Shown: in pieces, positions 1 through 8,536 of the stretch
Layout of the letters: each line of letters begins with the position of its first letter
Position numbering within the stretch: the first letter of the stretch is position 1
Assembly: GCA_031292355.1 (NCBI GenBank)
Contig: JARLHI010000032.1
Location: 62,001 to 126,000 of the forward strand
Length of the DNA stretch: 64,000 nucleotides
From: Candidatus Obscuribacterales bacterium
GTDB lineage: Bacteria > Cyanobacteriota > Vampirovibrionia > Obscuribacterales > Obscuribacteraceae
Reading direction: 5' to 3'
Translations under genes and position numbers: made by a program
Notes under the pieces: model-generated
The model's input: the letters and a program-made list of their open reading frames with translations, nothing else
The model's database searches: none
What the model was told of the DNA's origin: nothing

Positions 1-22
1 CATGGTGTACTTAGATTGCAAT

Positions 23-286
23 TTACCAGTGGTGGTAACGCCAGGCTTCGTGTCTATTCCAGTAGTGGTCATGGTCGTAGTCATAACGACCAAAAGCTGG
101 GGCCCATCCAGAATATGGATAGCCGCCGTGATGATGTCCCCAATCGCGTTGCGCCGCGTAGAATTCGTGACGGTTCCAACGACCATCGTGATCGTGGTCC
201 CAGTGATTGAACCAATCGTGGGCAAAAGCGGCATTTCCCATGAGCATGCCGCACAGAAGCAGCATGGCTATCGTAATTTTTTTCAT
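23..286 (-). CDS. Small secreted His/Trp-rich protein with EF-hand-like loops
   Basis: This 87-residue protein begins with a clear signal peptide (MKK, hydrophobic core, cleavage likely after AAFA), so it should be exported. The mature part is only about 64 residues and carries 13 His and 8 Trp. Two acidic loops, DHDHDGRWNRHEF and DYDHDHYWNRHEAW, follow the EF-hand calcium-loop spacing (D-x-D-x-D-G then E), and the His clusters could add binding of zinc, copper or nickel. A GAAGG ribosome-binding site lies about 8 nt before the ATG, which supports the start. It is divergent from the next gene. A metal- or calcium-binding role in the periplasm is inferred; no named family is recognised. Confidence 0.72.
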   Translation of the reverse strand: MKKITIAMLLLCGMLMGNAAFAHDWFNHWDHDHDGRWNRHEFYAAQRDWGHHHGGYPYSGWAPAFGRYDYDHDHYWNRHEAWRYHHW

Positions 287-435
287 TCCTATTTCCTTCA
301 GACGCTAGAAATATTCGCCAGTTTGGTAATAAAACCCTGACTTTTTTAGGGACGGCTCAGCCCGTTCGTGGTTCCGGGTTACGACCAATTAGGGCTTAAA
401 TTTGCCAAATCAAAGCTATACCAGGAAAGCTATTG

Positions 436-840
436 ATGAGTTTGTTGCAAAATCGTCTTTGCGGTTCACAGCGGAACTATGCAAATACTAGGGCGTCACA
501 GCTGTGGTCACAGACAAACACTCTGACAATACTTTTGATTTTCACTCTTGGATGGCTGACAGGCCGAAGCTGGGAAGACAGGTGCGCTATGGTCGATATT
601 GTAGGGGCGGAAGAACGCATTCTCGAGGAAGTCGAAAGCAGTTCCGAGCCGGCTTCGACCCCAAATAATAAGACCCCCACCGATGCGGCTCTTCGTATAT
701 CTCTTATTCTCGCCGGAATTGTTGCGACGGTGTGTATTTTGTGTCTCGTTTTTGCTGCGTATTCTATGCACCATAACAACGATCTTGTTCCTTCTCAGCC
801 TGGACGCTCTTCGCTTTTGACGCAGCCTCGGCATAGATAA
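436..840 (+). CDS. Small two-helix membrane protein, unknown function
   Basis: The 134-residue product has two hydrophobic stretches, around residues 32-45 and 84-110 (LILAGIVATVCILCLVFAAY), joined by an acidic segment rich in Glu and Ser, and a polar tail. The ATG at 436 is preceded by AGGAAAG with 6 nt spacing, a better start than the TTG one codon upstream. No family is recognised. An overlapping minus-strand frame exists, but it is Arg/Ser-rich without a start signal and looks like a shadow. It is a stand-alone gene; 164 nt separate it from the ligase gene. Confidence 0.5.
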   Translation: MSLLQNRLCGSQRNYANTRASQLWSQTNTLTILLIFTLGWLTGRSWEDRCAMVDIVGAEERILEEVESSSEPASTPNNKTPTDAALRISLILAGIVATVCILCLVFAAYSMHHNNDLVPSQPGRSSLLTQPRHR

Positions 841-1004
841 AGGAAGTTGCTTTTTGTCGCAGATTTCGAGCATCTGACACAGCGTTTTGTTTGTCTGTGC
901 CAAGAGGCGTGCTTAATGATAAAGATTCTCAATAAGTTGTAATCTGGTGCTAGCCTAAGAAAATCTGCTTCGAATCAACGCAAGCAGTAAGGGGGAGCAA
1001 GTCA

Positions 1005-2204
1005 GTGCAAATAGGTCAAAAAGATCAAAGAGATCAAAAAAATCAAAAAGGTTTTGGTTTTGGCATTGAGGCCGAATTTTTGTTGGTTGAAAATGACAGC
1101 TTTAAGCCTTTGTGGTTTGAGCAGCTCAAATTCGACGAATTGCTTGCGCTGGTTGAATCAATTGATGTACAGCCGATGTCTCAAGCAGGATTCAATCAAA
1201 AGCCACTGCATAACAGCTGCGGACATTACCTTATTGAAGGATATACGATTACCGATTCTGACTTTGTTGCCCAAACTATTTTGCCTAAAGGTGTGGAAAT
1301 TCGCACACCGCTGGTGCAAAATCCCATTGCGGCAGTTTCTGACCTAAAATATTTGCACGAGAAACTCGTTGGAAGACTCGTGCAATCAGGCATGAACACA
1401 GCGATTTTGTCTCATCACCCGACTGGCGAAAACTTCACGGCGCCTGCCAACTACAGCCGCCATGATTATTGGCAATGGGCACTAACGGCTACGGCTACTT
1501 ATGGACCTGATTTCAATATCAGTTTGCCTTCTTCGCTCTCTGGCACCATTGATCTCGAGAGATTAAATCAGCGTGTCAATTTTTACATGCCGTCAGTGAT
1601 TGCCTTGTCTCTTGCATCGCCGCTGCTCGCGGGCGATTTGTGGAAGATAAAGGGACGCATTGGTAAATCGGTAAGAACTTATCGACGCAGTTTGTGGGCG
1701 CCCTGTTTTTACGTGCACGAAAAGCCTGAGCGTCGCTTTGAGTTTAAAGGATTTGAAATGACTCGCTCGCTCGATGATTACAATGCGTATTTTCTTTTGA
1801 GTCTTGCTCTTTTGCTTGATGATAGTCTTACCGGACAGGCTTCAGATCAAACTCGCATCTATGACCTCGGACAGATCGCAGTAGCTGGTCTCGAGCTGGA
1901 TTTCGTTCAGGAAAGAGTTTGCGCAGACCTTGAGAGCGCCGAAAAGATTGCCACCAGATTTGGTTTTGCCAGAAACGGTCTCAATGATTTGTGGAGACGA
2001 ATGTACGCAAAGCACGTGCCCGCCGATGACATTATCAATGTGTTCACAAAGACTAAGTCTGTTCCAGAAACTCTGCGCAGTTTGCATGGCTTTATTCCCG
2101 ACAAACTTTTGCCAGTGGCCCGGACTGAGTCTGTTTTCGCCAATTATTTGGGTCAAATCAGTCAACGCTCTGCTAGTTTTCCGGCTGCCATTCTTAATCG
2201 CTGA
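1005..2204 (+). CDS. GCS2-family carboxylate-amine ligase (glutamate-cysteine ligase-like)
   Basis: The 399-residue protein matches the GCS2/YbdK fold family, which joins an amino-acid carboxylate to an amine (classically glutamate to cysteine) using ATP. Visible signatures are GIEAEF at residues 20-25 (the metal/ATP-binding strand), VEIRTP near residue 97, HHPTG, and the basic motif around RRSLWAPCFYVHEKPERR. The start is GTG at 1005 with a strong GGGGGAG site 8 nt upstream. The first 15 residues are an unusual Gln/Lys/Asp-rich repeat (KDQRDQKNQK). It overlaps the downstream transporter gene at TGATG, so the two are probably co-translated and may make and export the same product. The true substrate cannot be read from sequence. 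Confidence 0.8.
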   Translation: MQIGQKDQRDQKNQKGFGFGIEAEFLLVENDSFKPLWFEQLKFDELLALVESIDVQPMSQAGFNQKPLHNSCGHYLIEGYTITDSDFVAQTILPKGVEIRTPLVQNPIAAVSDLKYLHEKLVGRLVQSGMNTAILSHHPTGENFTAPANYSRHDYWQWALTATATYGPDFNISLPSSLSGTIDLERLNQRVNFYMPSVIALSLASPLLAGDLWKIKGRIGKSVRTYRRSLWAPCFYVHEKPERRFEFKGFEMTRSLDDYNAYFLLSLALLLDDSLTGQASDQTRIYDLGQIAVAGLELDFVQERVCADLESAEKIATRFGFARNGLNDLWRRMYAKHVPADDIINVFTKTKSVPETLRSLHGFIPDKLLPVARTESVFANYLGQISQRSASFPAAILNR

Positions 2205-3649
2205 TGCAATTTCAAGTTTCACGACGCGCCAGGCCGCTTTTGCGAGCACCGTTGCTTGCACCGGAAACTATCGTCAGTTTGACAAAAGCTTTGCGAACGA
2301 TGGGTTTCGGTGCACTGTCTGTAGTATTGGCTCTGTACTTGCGTGAGCAGAAGTTTTCAGAACTCGCAATTGGCGCGATTTTGTCAGCAACTCTACTTGA
2401 GGATGCCCTGTTTACTGTAGGCTCTGCTCTTCTTGTGCAAAAATTTGGCATGCGTGCAGTACTGATTGGCGCGTCAGCATTGCTTGCCATTTGTGGCTGT
2501 ATCCTTATCTGTAATTGCCCGCAGTGGTTAATAGTGACGGCTCTCGTCTTGGGCATTGTCAGCCCGTCGGGTTTTGAGGGTGGACCATTTTCTGCCATCG
2601 AGCAATCCATAATCGCCAGCAACACGCGCGCTGAACGTCTGACGAGGGCTTATTCGGACTATAATTTGTGGGGTTTTGCTGGTGCTGCCGGTGGTGCTTT
2701 GCTGGCTGGTCTCATAGTTGGAAACAGCATTCATCCAGCTGATTCTTACCACGTCATTTTTGCCGGTTATGCTGCGTCAGGGCTCATTCTGGCATGGTTG
2801 TATTCGATTCTGTCTCTGCCAAACCTAAAGCCACTCAGTCAAGGAAGTGCCCGTCTTGAGCTCGTTCTGCAATCAGTCGGCACCGGCGGAAAGAAATGCA
2901 GGGACAAGAGTCTTGGTTATATGCACTGGTTGGCCGGACTGCAATGCATTGACGCTTTTGGTGGTGGCTTTGTCACGCAAAGCATACTGTCTTACTGGTT
3001 CGTTATGCGTTTTCATACTGACGCCGCTTTTCTCGGTTATCTTTTTTGTGCCACCAATGTGCTCGCCGCCGTGTCTTTTTGGGCGGCTCCATTCGTCGCG
3101 AGACGTTTTGGCCTGCTTGCGACCATGGTTTTTACGCACTTGCCCTGCAGCATGGCGTTGTGCTTGATGCCATTTTTGCCAAGCGCTGGGCTGGCTGCCG
3201 CTTTGTTGCTTTTTCGCTCTATTTTTTCATCAATGGATATTCCAGTCAGACAGGCTTATACCATGCTTCTAGTAGTACCTGAAGATCGCCCATATGCAGC
3301 TGCTTTGACGAGTTCTGCTCGAGCCCTGGCTCAAGCCCTTGCGCCCATCTTTTCTGGCTGGTCTCTAGCAAACGTCGTCTGCGCGTTGCCTTTCGTTTAT
3401 GCAGGCGCGCTCAAAAGCATTTACGATATTTCGATGTTTGCTCGTTTTTCTCATGTGCATTTAAATTCAGTTAGTGAGAACCCAGAACATGATTTCATCA
3501 CCCGGCCGATATCGTCCGGTTCGCAATTAACTGAAGAAGACTTCGAAGCACTGTCCAAGTTGGCGGTGACCAGGCAAACGGCCGAACAAGAAGCATTGCG
3601 CAGAAGAAATAAACGCCTGGTCTTCACATCTGAAACGTTCAATGCTTGA
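2204..3649 (+). CDS. Major facilitator superfamily transporter
   Basis: The 481-residue hydrophobic protein has about 12 predicted membrane helices in two halves. A loop after helix 2 reads VQKFGMRAVLIGAS, the MFS A-like motif position, and the second half has the equivalent ARRFGLLATMV. The last 65 residues are a polar cytoplasmic tail with Lys/Arg at the end. Translation starts inside the stop of the ligase gene (TGATG), so expression is coupled and no separate ribosome-binding site is visible. The context suggests transport of a product or substrate of that ligase, but this is inference. The 3' end overlaps the convergent cytochrome gene by 11 bp. Confidence 0.82.
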   Translation: MQFQVSRRARPLLRAPLLAPETIVSLTKALRTMGFGALSVVLALYLREQKFSELAIGAILSATLLEDALFTVGSALLVQKFGMRAVLIGASALLAICGCILICNCPQWLIVTALVLGIVSPSGFEGGPFSAIEQSIIASNTRAERLTRAYSDYNLWGFAGAAGGALLAGLIVGNSIHPADSYHVIFAGYAASGLILAWLYSILSLPNLKPLSQGSARLELVLQSVGTGGKKCRDKSLGYMHWLAGLQCIDAFGGGFVTQSILSYWFVMRFHTDAAFLGYLFCATNVLAAVSFWAAPFVARRFGLLATMVFTHLPCSMALCLMPFLPSAGLAAALLLFRSIFSSMDIPVRQAYTMLLVVPEDRPYAAALTSSARALAQALAPIFSGWSLANVVCALPFVYAGALKSIYDISMFARFSHVHLNSVSENPEHDFITRPISSGSQLTEEDFEALSKLAVTRQTAEQEALRRRNKRLVFTSETFNA

Positions 3650-4166
3650 ATGATTGCCAGTATTTTTGCGATTTGTCACTTAGGTTAGGCATATTCTTGA
3701 TCAATAGAACTACCCTCCATTGCTCATCTTCCGTTAGCGTTTTGCCGAACGCCGGCATGCCCGTCAGTCTGACCCCATGATTTATGAACCAGTAAATGAG
3801 ACCGTCATCTTCTTTTGACCAGTCCTCCTTGCCAAAGCAATTTGGCTGTTTATACATGCCCTGAGCGATTTTTGTTTTGGCGCCGTCGGCAAAACCATGG
3901 CAAGCGGCGCAATTTTGCACGTAAAGGTCGATTCCGTCATGTAGATTGTCGTCGGTAACCGTGACTGGATTTGTCACTTTGGGCGTGTGGGACTTGAGAT
4001 AGGCACGCAAAGAGGTTTTAGCAGCCCATTTTTCGAGCGGTGGAATTGGTTCATCCGCACCTGGATTGATGACGCCTGTGACGACTGTCAAATAAGCGCC
4101 GCCTACAATCAAAGCGATAGTTGCTGGGCAAACCGCGCAAATTGCCAGAAGGAGTCTTTTAGACAT
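3639..4166 (-). CDS. Membrane-anchored monohaem cytochrome c
   Basis: This 175-residue protein has an N-terminal membrane anchor (LLLAICAVCPATIALIVGG), so its haem domain faces the periplasmic side. CAACHG is a single CxxCH haem c attachment site, and the later MPAFGKTLTEDEQW supplies the usual distal methionine and the C-terminal helix typical of class I cytochromes in the cbb3 CcoP/c-type family. It likely carries electrons in respiration or to a periplasmic reductase. No oxidase gene lies beside it. The ATG at 4166 has only a weak ribosome-binding site. The 3' end overlaps the transporter gene on the other strand by 11 bp. Confidence 0.85.
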   Translation of the reverse strand: MSKRLLLAICAVCPATIALIVGGAYLTVVTGVINPGADEPIPPLEKWAAKTSLRAYLKSHTPKVTNPVTVTDDNLHDGIDLYVQNCAACHGFADGAKTKIAQGMYKQPNCFGKEDWSKEDDGLIYWFINHGVRLTGMPAFGKTLTEDEQWRVVLLIKNMPNLSDKSQKYWQSFKH

Positions 4167-4416
4167 CGTAATGCTCAGCTGTGTCGTTTGTGGAACTAGA
4201 CAATTTTAGCGGCGCCTAGCCCAGAAAGGTCAAAACTGTAAAAAGTCGGAATAATCTTTGTTTGACCGAATGATCCGGCGTCAAGCTAGTACTATATTGT
4301 TGGTCTTTAATCAGGATTTCAAGCTGTCCTGGCTGGATCGAAAGTGCGTTTTGGGGCGGCCCTCTCCTGCCGTTGAAATATCTTTGATATGCTTGGATAG
4401 GTGTTGGCTGATATAG

Positions 4417-6264
4417 ATGCCGAGAAGCTACTCAGAAGAAGAAATTCAAGAAATTGTCGCTGCCGTCGAATCGGCAGATACCGCTTTTCGGGCAGGCAAT
4501 TTTGCCATCGCTGAGGAAATTTATAGTCAGGCCTTGCCGCTTTTAGAACAGGCCATCGGCAAGGACGATCCAGACACTTTGTCTTGTTTGCAGAATCTAG
4601 GCGATTGTTGTTTTGGCGTGGAGGCCTATGCCGATGCCATTCGACATTACGAAAAACTGGTAAACACCCATGAGCGTGTTTTTGGTGCTAGTCATCAAAA
4701 TACGATCGCGGTTCTTTTAAAACTAGCCAAAGCTTACGGCTCGGATGGACGCCAGGCAGATGCAGATCGAGCCATGCAAGCGGCGTCAGACCGCACCCAT
4801 GTGCCTGTTAGTGATTTGCTTGATACCGCCGATAGGGTCATCGATGATGCTCGTCATTCTGAGTCGGATCGCAACGCGCAGCGCAAACAATTGGAAGAAC
4901 TGCAACGTAGCACGCAAGCTTTTCAACAATTGAAAATGCCCACCAGTCAACCTCTCTACGATGATGGACAGGAGTCGCAGTCGGTCGAATTTGATCCAGA
5001 TCAAAACACGTCACAAAAAATGCATCGCCCTTCGGCTCATCGCCTCCAGGCTTCAGATTTAAGGCGCGTGGCTGATGTGACAGAAGAGCAGCGCCCTGAG
5101 CCAGGAGACTGGGTTGGCTTGTTAAAAGCAAAGGCGCCTATCATCGTTCCTGTAGTTGGAGTAATTTTAGTAATTGGACTTGTTGTCTTTATCTGGTTAT
5201 CGTTGCCCTCAAGTGCGCCACCGACACCAGGGCCAAGTCTTCCTGTCGTAAAGACGGCCGACGAGAAGTCCACGCCAGAAGAAACCTATTATCAAACGCC
5301 AGATTCACAAGAAGTGCTCAAGTTAGATGGCGATCAAGCGGATCTTGTCATTGGTAAAGACACCGCTAAGTGTCCTGTGATTCACATCGGCAATAGCTGG
5401 CTGGATATATTTCAAATTTTAGTGGGACCCTTTACGGGCACTGAAATCTGGTTTATCGAAACGCCTGATGGTCTTACTCGTGAAAATGGACCCAAATATT
5501 ACGGCAAAAATTCGCCCGAAAGCGTCGTGATCAATGAAATCAACGCAGTCGCTCGCAGAGCTTCATCCTGGTATACGGTCAGCCGCAAATATCCAGTTTC
5601 AAATGAAGAATTGCAGTCCAGCGAAGTGATGTATACCAATCCAATTTCAAAAATGCCATCTGCACCAATCCTTGGTCGATATGACCGAACTGATGCCGAT
5701 ATCAAAGAGATGATCGATGGGGCGCCAGATCAAACCCTTGAAGAGGCTTTTAAACATGTTCGCTCTAAGGGTATTGGCGTCAACAATGAGACCACCGGCT
5801 TGTGGAGGGAGGAAGCGAAGCCCAAACCCTGCTCCGTGCATTGCGCGACTGTTCTCGTCGGCGCTGATACCATCCATTACCTCTTCTTTGTTCATGGTTT
5901 CGATCGCCACGGCTACTTGCTTAGAGCGGCGACTAATTATCCTGAAGACGTATTTTTGATATCGCTCAAAGATGGTACCCAGACAAAATTCGAACAACCT
6001 AATTTTCTGGAAAAGCCGCCGGTAAGACAACGTCGCATTGTTATTCTCAAGCCACCAGAGAATATGGACACTCGCCTGGTCCACTTTATCTGGCCTTTGA
6101 TTTTCGCTGTTCTAGCTGCGGTGTCTGTTTTTGGTACCGGTTTTGAATCGGCTGCTGACGGTGATCGAAAGGTCGGTGTGTTGCCCAAAGGAACAGCTGT
6201 GACGGCCACCTGGGTTTTTGTGGCGCTATGTTTTGCTTCGATGATTGCTCTTGTCGCTCCATGA
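4417..6264 (+). CDS. TPR-containing membrane protein, unknown function
   Basis: The 615-residue protein has an N-terminal TPR region (about residues 10-125) of the kinesin-light-chain style, for example LLEQAIGKDDPDTLSCLQNL followed by ERVFGASHQNTIAVLLKLA. A polar linker leads to a membrane helix at about 241-264. A large extracytoplasmic domain (about 265-550) follows, then two more helices at about 553-575 and 594-615. Within the outer domain, a stretch ending WYTVSRKYPVSNEEL and followed by YTNP faintly resembles the tail of type II pseudopilins; this is weak. The stop overlaps the ATG of the DUF547 gene (ATGA), so the two are probably one operon. TPRs imply a protein-interaction role in the cytoplasm. 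Confidence 0.75.
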   Translation: MPRSYSEEEIQEIVAAVESADTAFRAGNFAIAEEIYSQALPLLEQAIGKDDPDTLSCLQNLGDCCFGVEAYADAIRHYEKLVNTHERVFGASHQNTIAVLLKLAKAYGSDGRQADADRAMQAASDRTHVPVSDLLDTADRVIDDARHSESDRNAQRKQLEELQRSTQAFQQLKMPTSQPLYDDGQESQSVEFDPDQNTSQKMHRPSAHRLQASDLRRVADVTEEQRPEPGDWVGLLKAKAPIIVPVVGVILVIGLVVFIWLSLPSSAPPTPGPSLPVVKTADEKSTPEETYYQTPDSQEVLKLDGDQADLVIGKDTAKCPVIHIGNSWLDIFQILVGPFTGTEIWFIETPDGLTRENGPKYYGKNSPESVVINEINAVARRASSWYTVSRKYPVSNEELQSSEVMYTNPISKMPSAPILGRYDRTDADIKEMIDGAPDQTLEEAFKHVRSKGIGVNNETTGLWREEAKPKPCSVHCATVLVGADTIHYLFFVHGFDRHGYLLRAATNYPEDVFLISLKDGTQTKFEQPNFLEKPPVRQRRIVILKPPENMDTRLVHFIWPLIFAVLAAVSVFGTGFESAADGDRKVGVLPKGTAVTATWVFVALCFASMIALVAP

Positions 6265-7094
6265 TTTTCTTGCCGGCACGCTCGCTTGTGCTTGCTTTTG
6301 TTTTGTCTATTCTTTGTCAATCTGCTTTTGCTTTTGATAAGCAACACCGCTTATTCACAGCTGAGTTGAAAAAATATGTGCATGCCGGTTGCGTCGATTA
6401 TGCCGCGTGGAAGAAATCACCACAGCAGTTGGACGCTTATTTGGATGGTCTCGCCGGGATTTCTACGCAAGAGTATGAGGCCTTAGGCACTGCCGAAAAA
6501 AAGGCTTTATGGTTGAATGGCTATAACGCTTTTACAATAAAAATTGTGCTCGACCACTATCCCCTGCATGGCAATATCGACTATTATCCAGCCGACAGTT
6601 TGCGCCAGATTCCCGATGTCTGGGAGAAATATCACTTTAAGATAGCCGGTCGCAATGTCGATCTTGATGATGTGGAGCACGGCGTAATTCGTCGCGAGTT
6701 TCATGACCCCAGGATGCATTTTGCAGTTGTTTGTGCGGCTCGCGGAGCTGCACCTCTATGCAATCAGGCCTTTACCGCCGAAGACATTGACGCTGTTCTG
6801 GAAGGGGCTAAAAACGCCTATCTCAGTGACACGAATAATCTGAGATTTGATGAAGTAAATAATGTGCTTCTGGTTTCACGAGTTTTCAGTTGGTTTCCTC
6901 TAGATTTTGCCCCTGCCAATTTTTTCAAAGGGCGGACAACGCCCCCTTCGGATTTTGCTGTTATTCTTGCCTATTTAGCCAGCAACGGACCACCTGACCT
7001 GGTCAAAAAATTGGCGAGAGTGCATGACTTGAATGATATTAAGGTGAGCTATTTAAGTTATGACTGGTCTCTCAACGACTGTTATAAAAACTAA
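6261..7094 (+). CDS. Secreted DUF547 family protein
   Basis: The ATG at 6261 overlaps the stop of the preceding gene (ATGA) and gives a signal peptide (SLVLAFVLSILCQSAFA), so this start is preferred over a longer frame beginning at 6228. The 277-residue product carries the DUF547 signatures: WLNGYNAFTIKIVLDHYP, the H-G-V-I-R segment around DVEHGVIRREFHDPRMHFA, and a Cys pair in VCAARGAAPLCNQAF. The biochemical role of DUF547 is not established; conserved His and Cys suggest a catalytic or metal site. Coupling to the TPR/membrane protein suggests they act together at the envelope. Confidence 0.83.
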   Translation: MIFLPARSLVLAFVLSILCQSAFAFDKQHRLFTAELKKYVHAGCVDYAAWKKSPQQLDAYLDGLAGISTQEYEALGTAEKKALWLNGYNAFTIKIVLDHYPLHGNIDYYPADSLRQIPDVWEKYHFKIAGRNVDLDDVEHGVIRREFHDPRMHFAVVCAARGAAPLCNQAFTAEDIDAVLEGAKNAYLSDTNNLRFDEVNNVLLVSRVFSWFPLDFAPANFFKGRTTPPSDFAVILAYLASNGPPDLVKKLARVHDLNDIKVSYLSYDWSLNDCYKN

Positions 7095-7100
7095 TAGCAC

Positions 7101-8231
7101 TCACTCAGGCATTTGCTTGACGGTGGCTTTGCTGATTAGCTCATCATACCTTGGGAAATCGGTATATCCTACCGTATCGAATGAATACCAAAGCTTCGGA
7201 TTTGCCCCATCATTAAGCGGATGGTCGTTCTCGAAACGTTCCACTAAATCGGGATTTGAAATAAATGGGCGTCCAAAGGAAATCATATCTGCGCGACCGT
7301 CCCTAATTGCTAGTTCCGCAGCTTCTTTTGTATAGCCGCAATTGCCTATTAAGGCACCGCTAAAGACTTCGCGAAATTCATTCAGTCTCATGGGCTCTCC
7401 GAGTCCGTGAAATCCAAATGTAATTCCATCTACAACATGCAAGTAAGCCAGATTGTAGCGCGATAATTCTGAAGCAACGTACAAAAATGTTTCCCTGAAA
7501 TCCGGGGAACCGGTGTCGTTGTAGTTGGTATTTGGCGCAATTTTTACGCCAACATTTGCCGATGAAAAAACTTTTGAAACTTCTTCAACGACGTTTCGCA
7601 GAAAACGAAATCGATTTTCTGCCGAACTCCCATATTCGTCTTTTCTCTTGTTTGTTTTCGATTGCAAGAATGTGTCGAGTAAATAGCCGTTTGCCGAGTG
7701 AATTTCGGCTCCATCAAAACCTGCTAGCTTGGCGTTTTGCGCAGCCTTGGCATAGTCGGCAACAATCTTTGGAATTTCGTGCGATTCAAGAGCACGAGGT
7801 ACCTCGTGCGGTTTTTTGCCGAGTGGTGTATGAATATAGGACTCATTAATGCCGATCGCAGATGGTGCTACCGATAACACATCGTTGTGAAAACTGCTAT
7901 GTGATGCTCGACCACAATGCCAGAGTTGCACAAAAATCAACGAACCAGCCAGGTGAACAGCGTCAGTTATTTTACGCCATGCTTTGGTTTGTTCGTCAGA
8001 CCAGATGCCCGGTGTATTAATCCACCCGATAGCCGAGGGCGAAATGTTCGTACCTTCGCTTATGATTAACCCGGCACCAGATCTTTGCGCGTAATATTCA
8101 GCCATCGCGTCGTTTGGTATTCGTTCAATACCAGCTCTGGCACGAGTCATTGGCGCCATCACAACTCGGTTTTTCAAATTATGGTTGCCAATCTTAATCG
8201 GTTTCAGAAGGTTCGGAACAATTGTGGGCAT
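7101..8231 (-). CDS. Old Yellow Enzyme family FMN-dependent ene-reductase
   Basis: The 376-residue protein is an NADH:flavin oxidoreductase of the OYE/NemA type, which reduces activated C=C bonds in enones or electrophilic xenobiotics using FMN and NAD(P)H. Family marks are KNRVVMAPMTRARA near the N-terminus, QLWHCGRASH, the substrate-site HSANGYLLDTFL, the N-R-x-D-E-Y-G segment after it, and the C-terminal FMN phosphate-binding IRDGRADMISFGRPFISNPD. The ATG at 8231 is chosen because AAGGAG lies 8 nt upstream; a frame beginning 75 nt earlier would add a non-family extension. An AraC regulator lies upstream on the same strand and could respond to the enzyme's substrates. Confidence 0.9.
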   Translation of the reverse strand: MPTIVPNLLKPIKIGNHNLKNRVVMAPMTRARAGIERIPNDAMAEYYAQRSGAGLIISEGTNISPSAIGWINTPGIWSDEQTKAWRKITDAVHLAGSLIFVQLWHCGRASHSSFHNDVLSVAPSAIGINESYIHTPLGKKPHEVPRALESHEIPKIVADYAKAAQNAKLAGFDGAEIHSANGYLLDTFLQSKTNKRKDEYGSSAENRFRFLRNVVEEVSKVFSSANVGVKIAPNTNYNDTGSPDFRETFLYVASELSRYNLAYLHVVDGITFGFHGLGEPMRLNEFREVFSGALIGNCGYTKEAAELAIRDGRADMISFGRPFISNPDLVERFENDHPLNDGANPKLWYSFDTVGYTDFPRYDELISKATVKQMPE

Positions 8232-8325
8232 GATGCCGCTCCTTTTTAGACGGGGTTTACAAGGGTTTCTTTCAAATTCACCAGCCTCTCGCAACTGCTT
8301 AATCAACTACGTCTGCCGGAGCGCG

Positions 8326-8351
8326 TTGACAAAATGCCTTTTTTACGTCAA
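8326..8351. promoter_or_regulatory. Inverted repeat in the promoter region of the ene-reductase
   Basis: TTGAC and GTCAA form an inverted pair 16 nt apart, 95-120 nt upstream of the reductase start. On the minus strand the distal arm also reads as a -35-like TTGACG. It could be an operator for the adjacent AraC protein. The arms are short and could arise by chance. Confidence 0.25.
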
Positions 8352-8465
8352 TCTCCAAGACCTAGGCGGTGTCATATTCTCGACTTTAATTCACTAGTTG
8401 GTACGGAAGTTTGATTTTGGTCAATTTTCTTATTTGTGCTTATAAAAGAACTCGTCAATGTTTCG

Positions 8466-8489
8466 CAAGAAAACCCTAAAAGAGAGGGT
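8466..8489 (-). terminator. Terminator-like hairpin after the AraC gene
   Basis: ACCCT (8473-8477) pairs with AGGGT (8485-8489). Read on the minus strand the stem is followed by a U-rich tail (TTTTCTT), as in intrinsic terminators. It lies 48 nt past the AraC stop. The stem is short. Confidence 0.5.
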
Positions 8490-8536
8490 CTTGATTGACG
8501 ATACCCCCTCACTGCGCTGTTTGGGAGGAAATCTTT

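Larger units (their letters stand above)
8232..8536. other. Intergenic region between AraC gene and ene-reductase
   Basis: These 305 nt hold no convincing gene. They contain a terminator-like hairpin close to the AraC gene end (8473-8489), a TTGAC/GTCAA inverted pair, and the AAGGAG ribosome-binding site of the reductase. The reductase therefore probably has its own promoter here. Confidence 0.55.

Noticed and set aside
508-903. 131-codon minus-strand frame opposite the small membrane protein
   Set aside because: It is Arg/Ser-rich, lacks a start signal, and the plus strand offers two good membrane helices and AGGAAAG before its ATG.
2745-2752. Another TTACCACG copy, inside the MFS gene
   Set aside because: It is a single 8-base half-site in coding sequence without its partner arm and is expected by chance.
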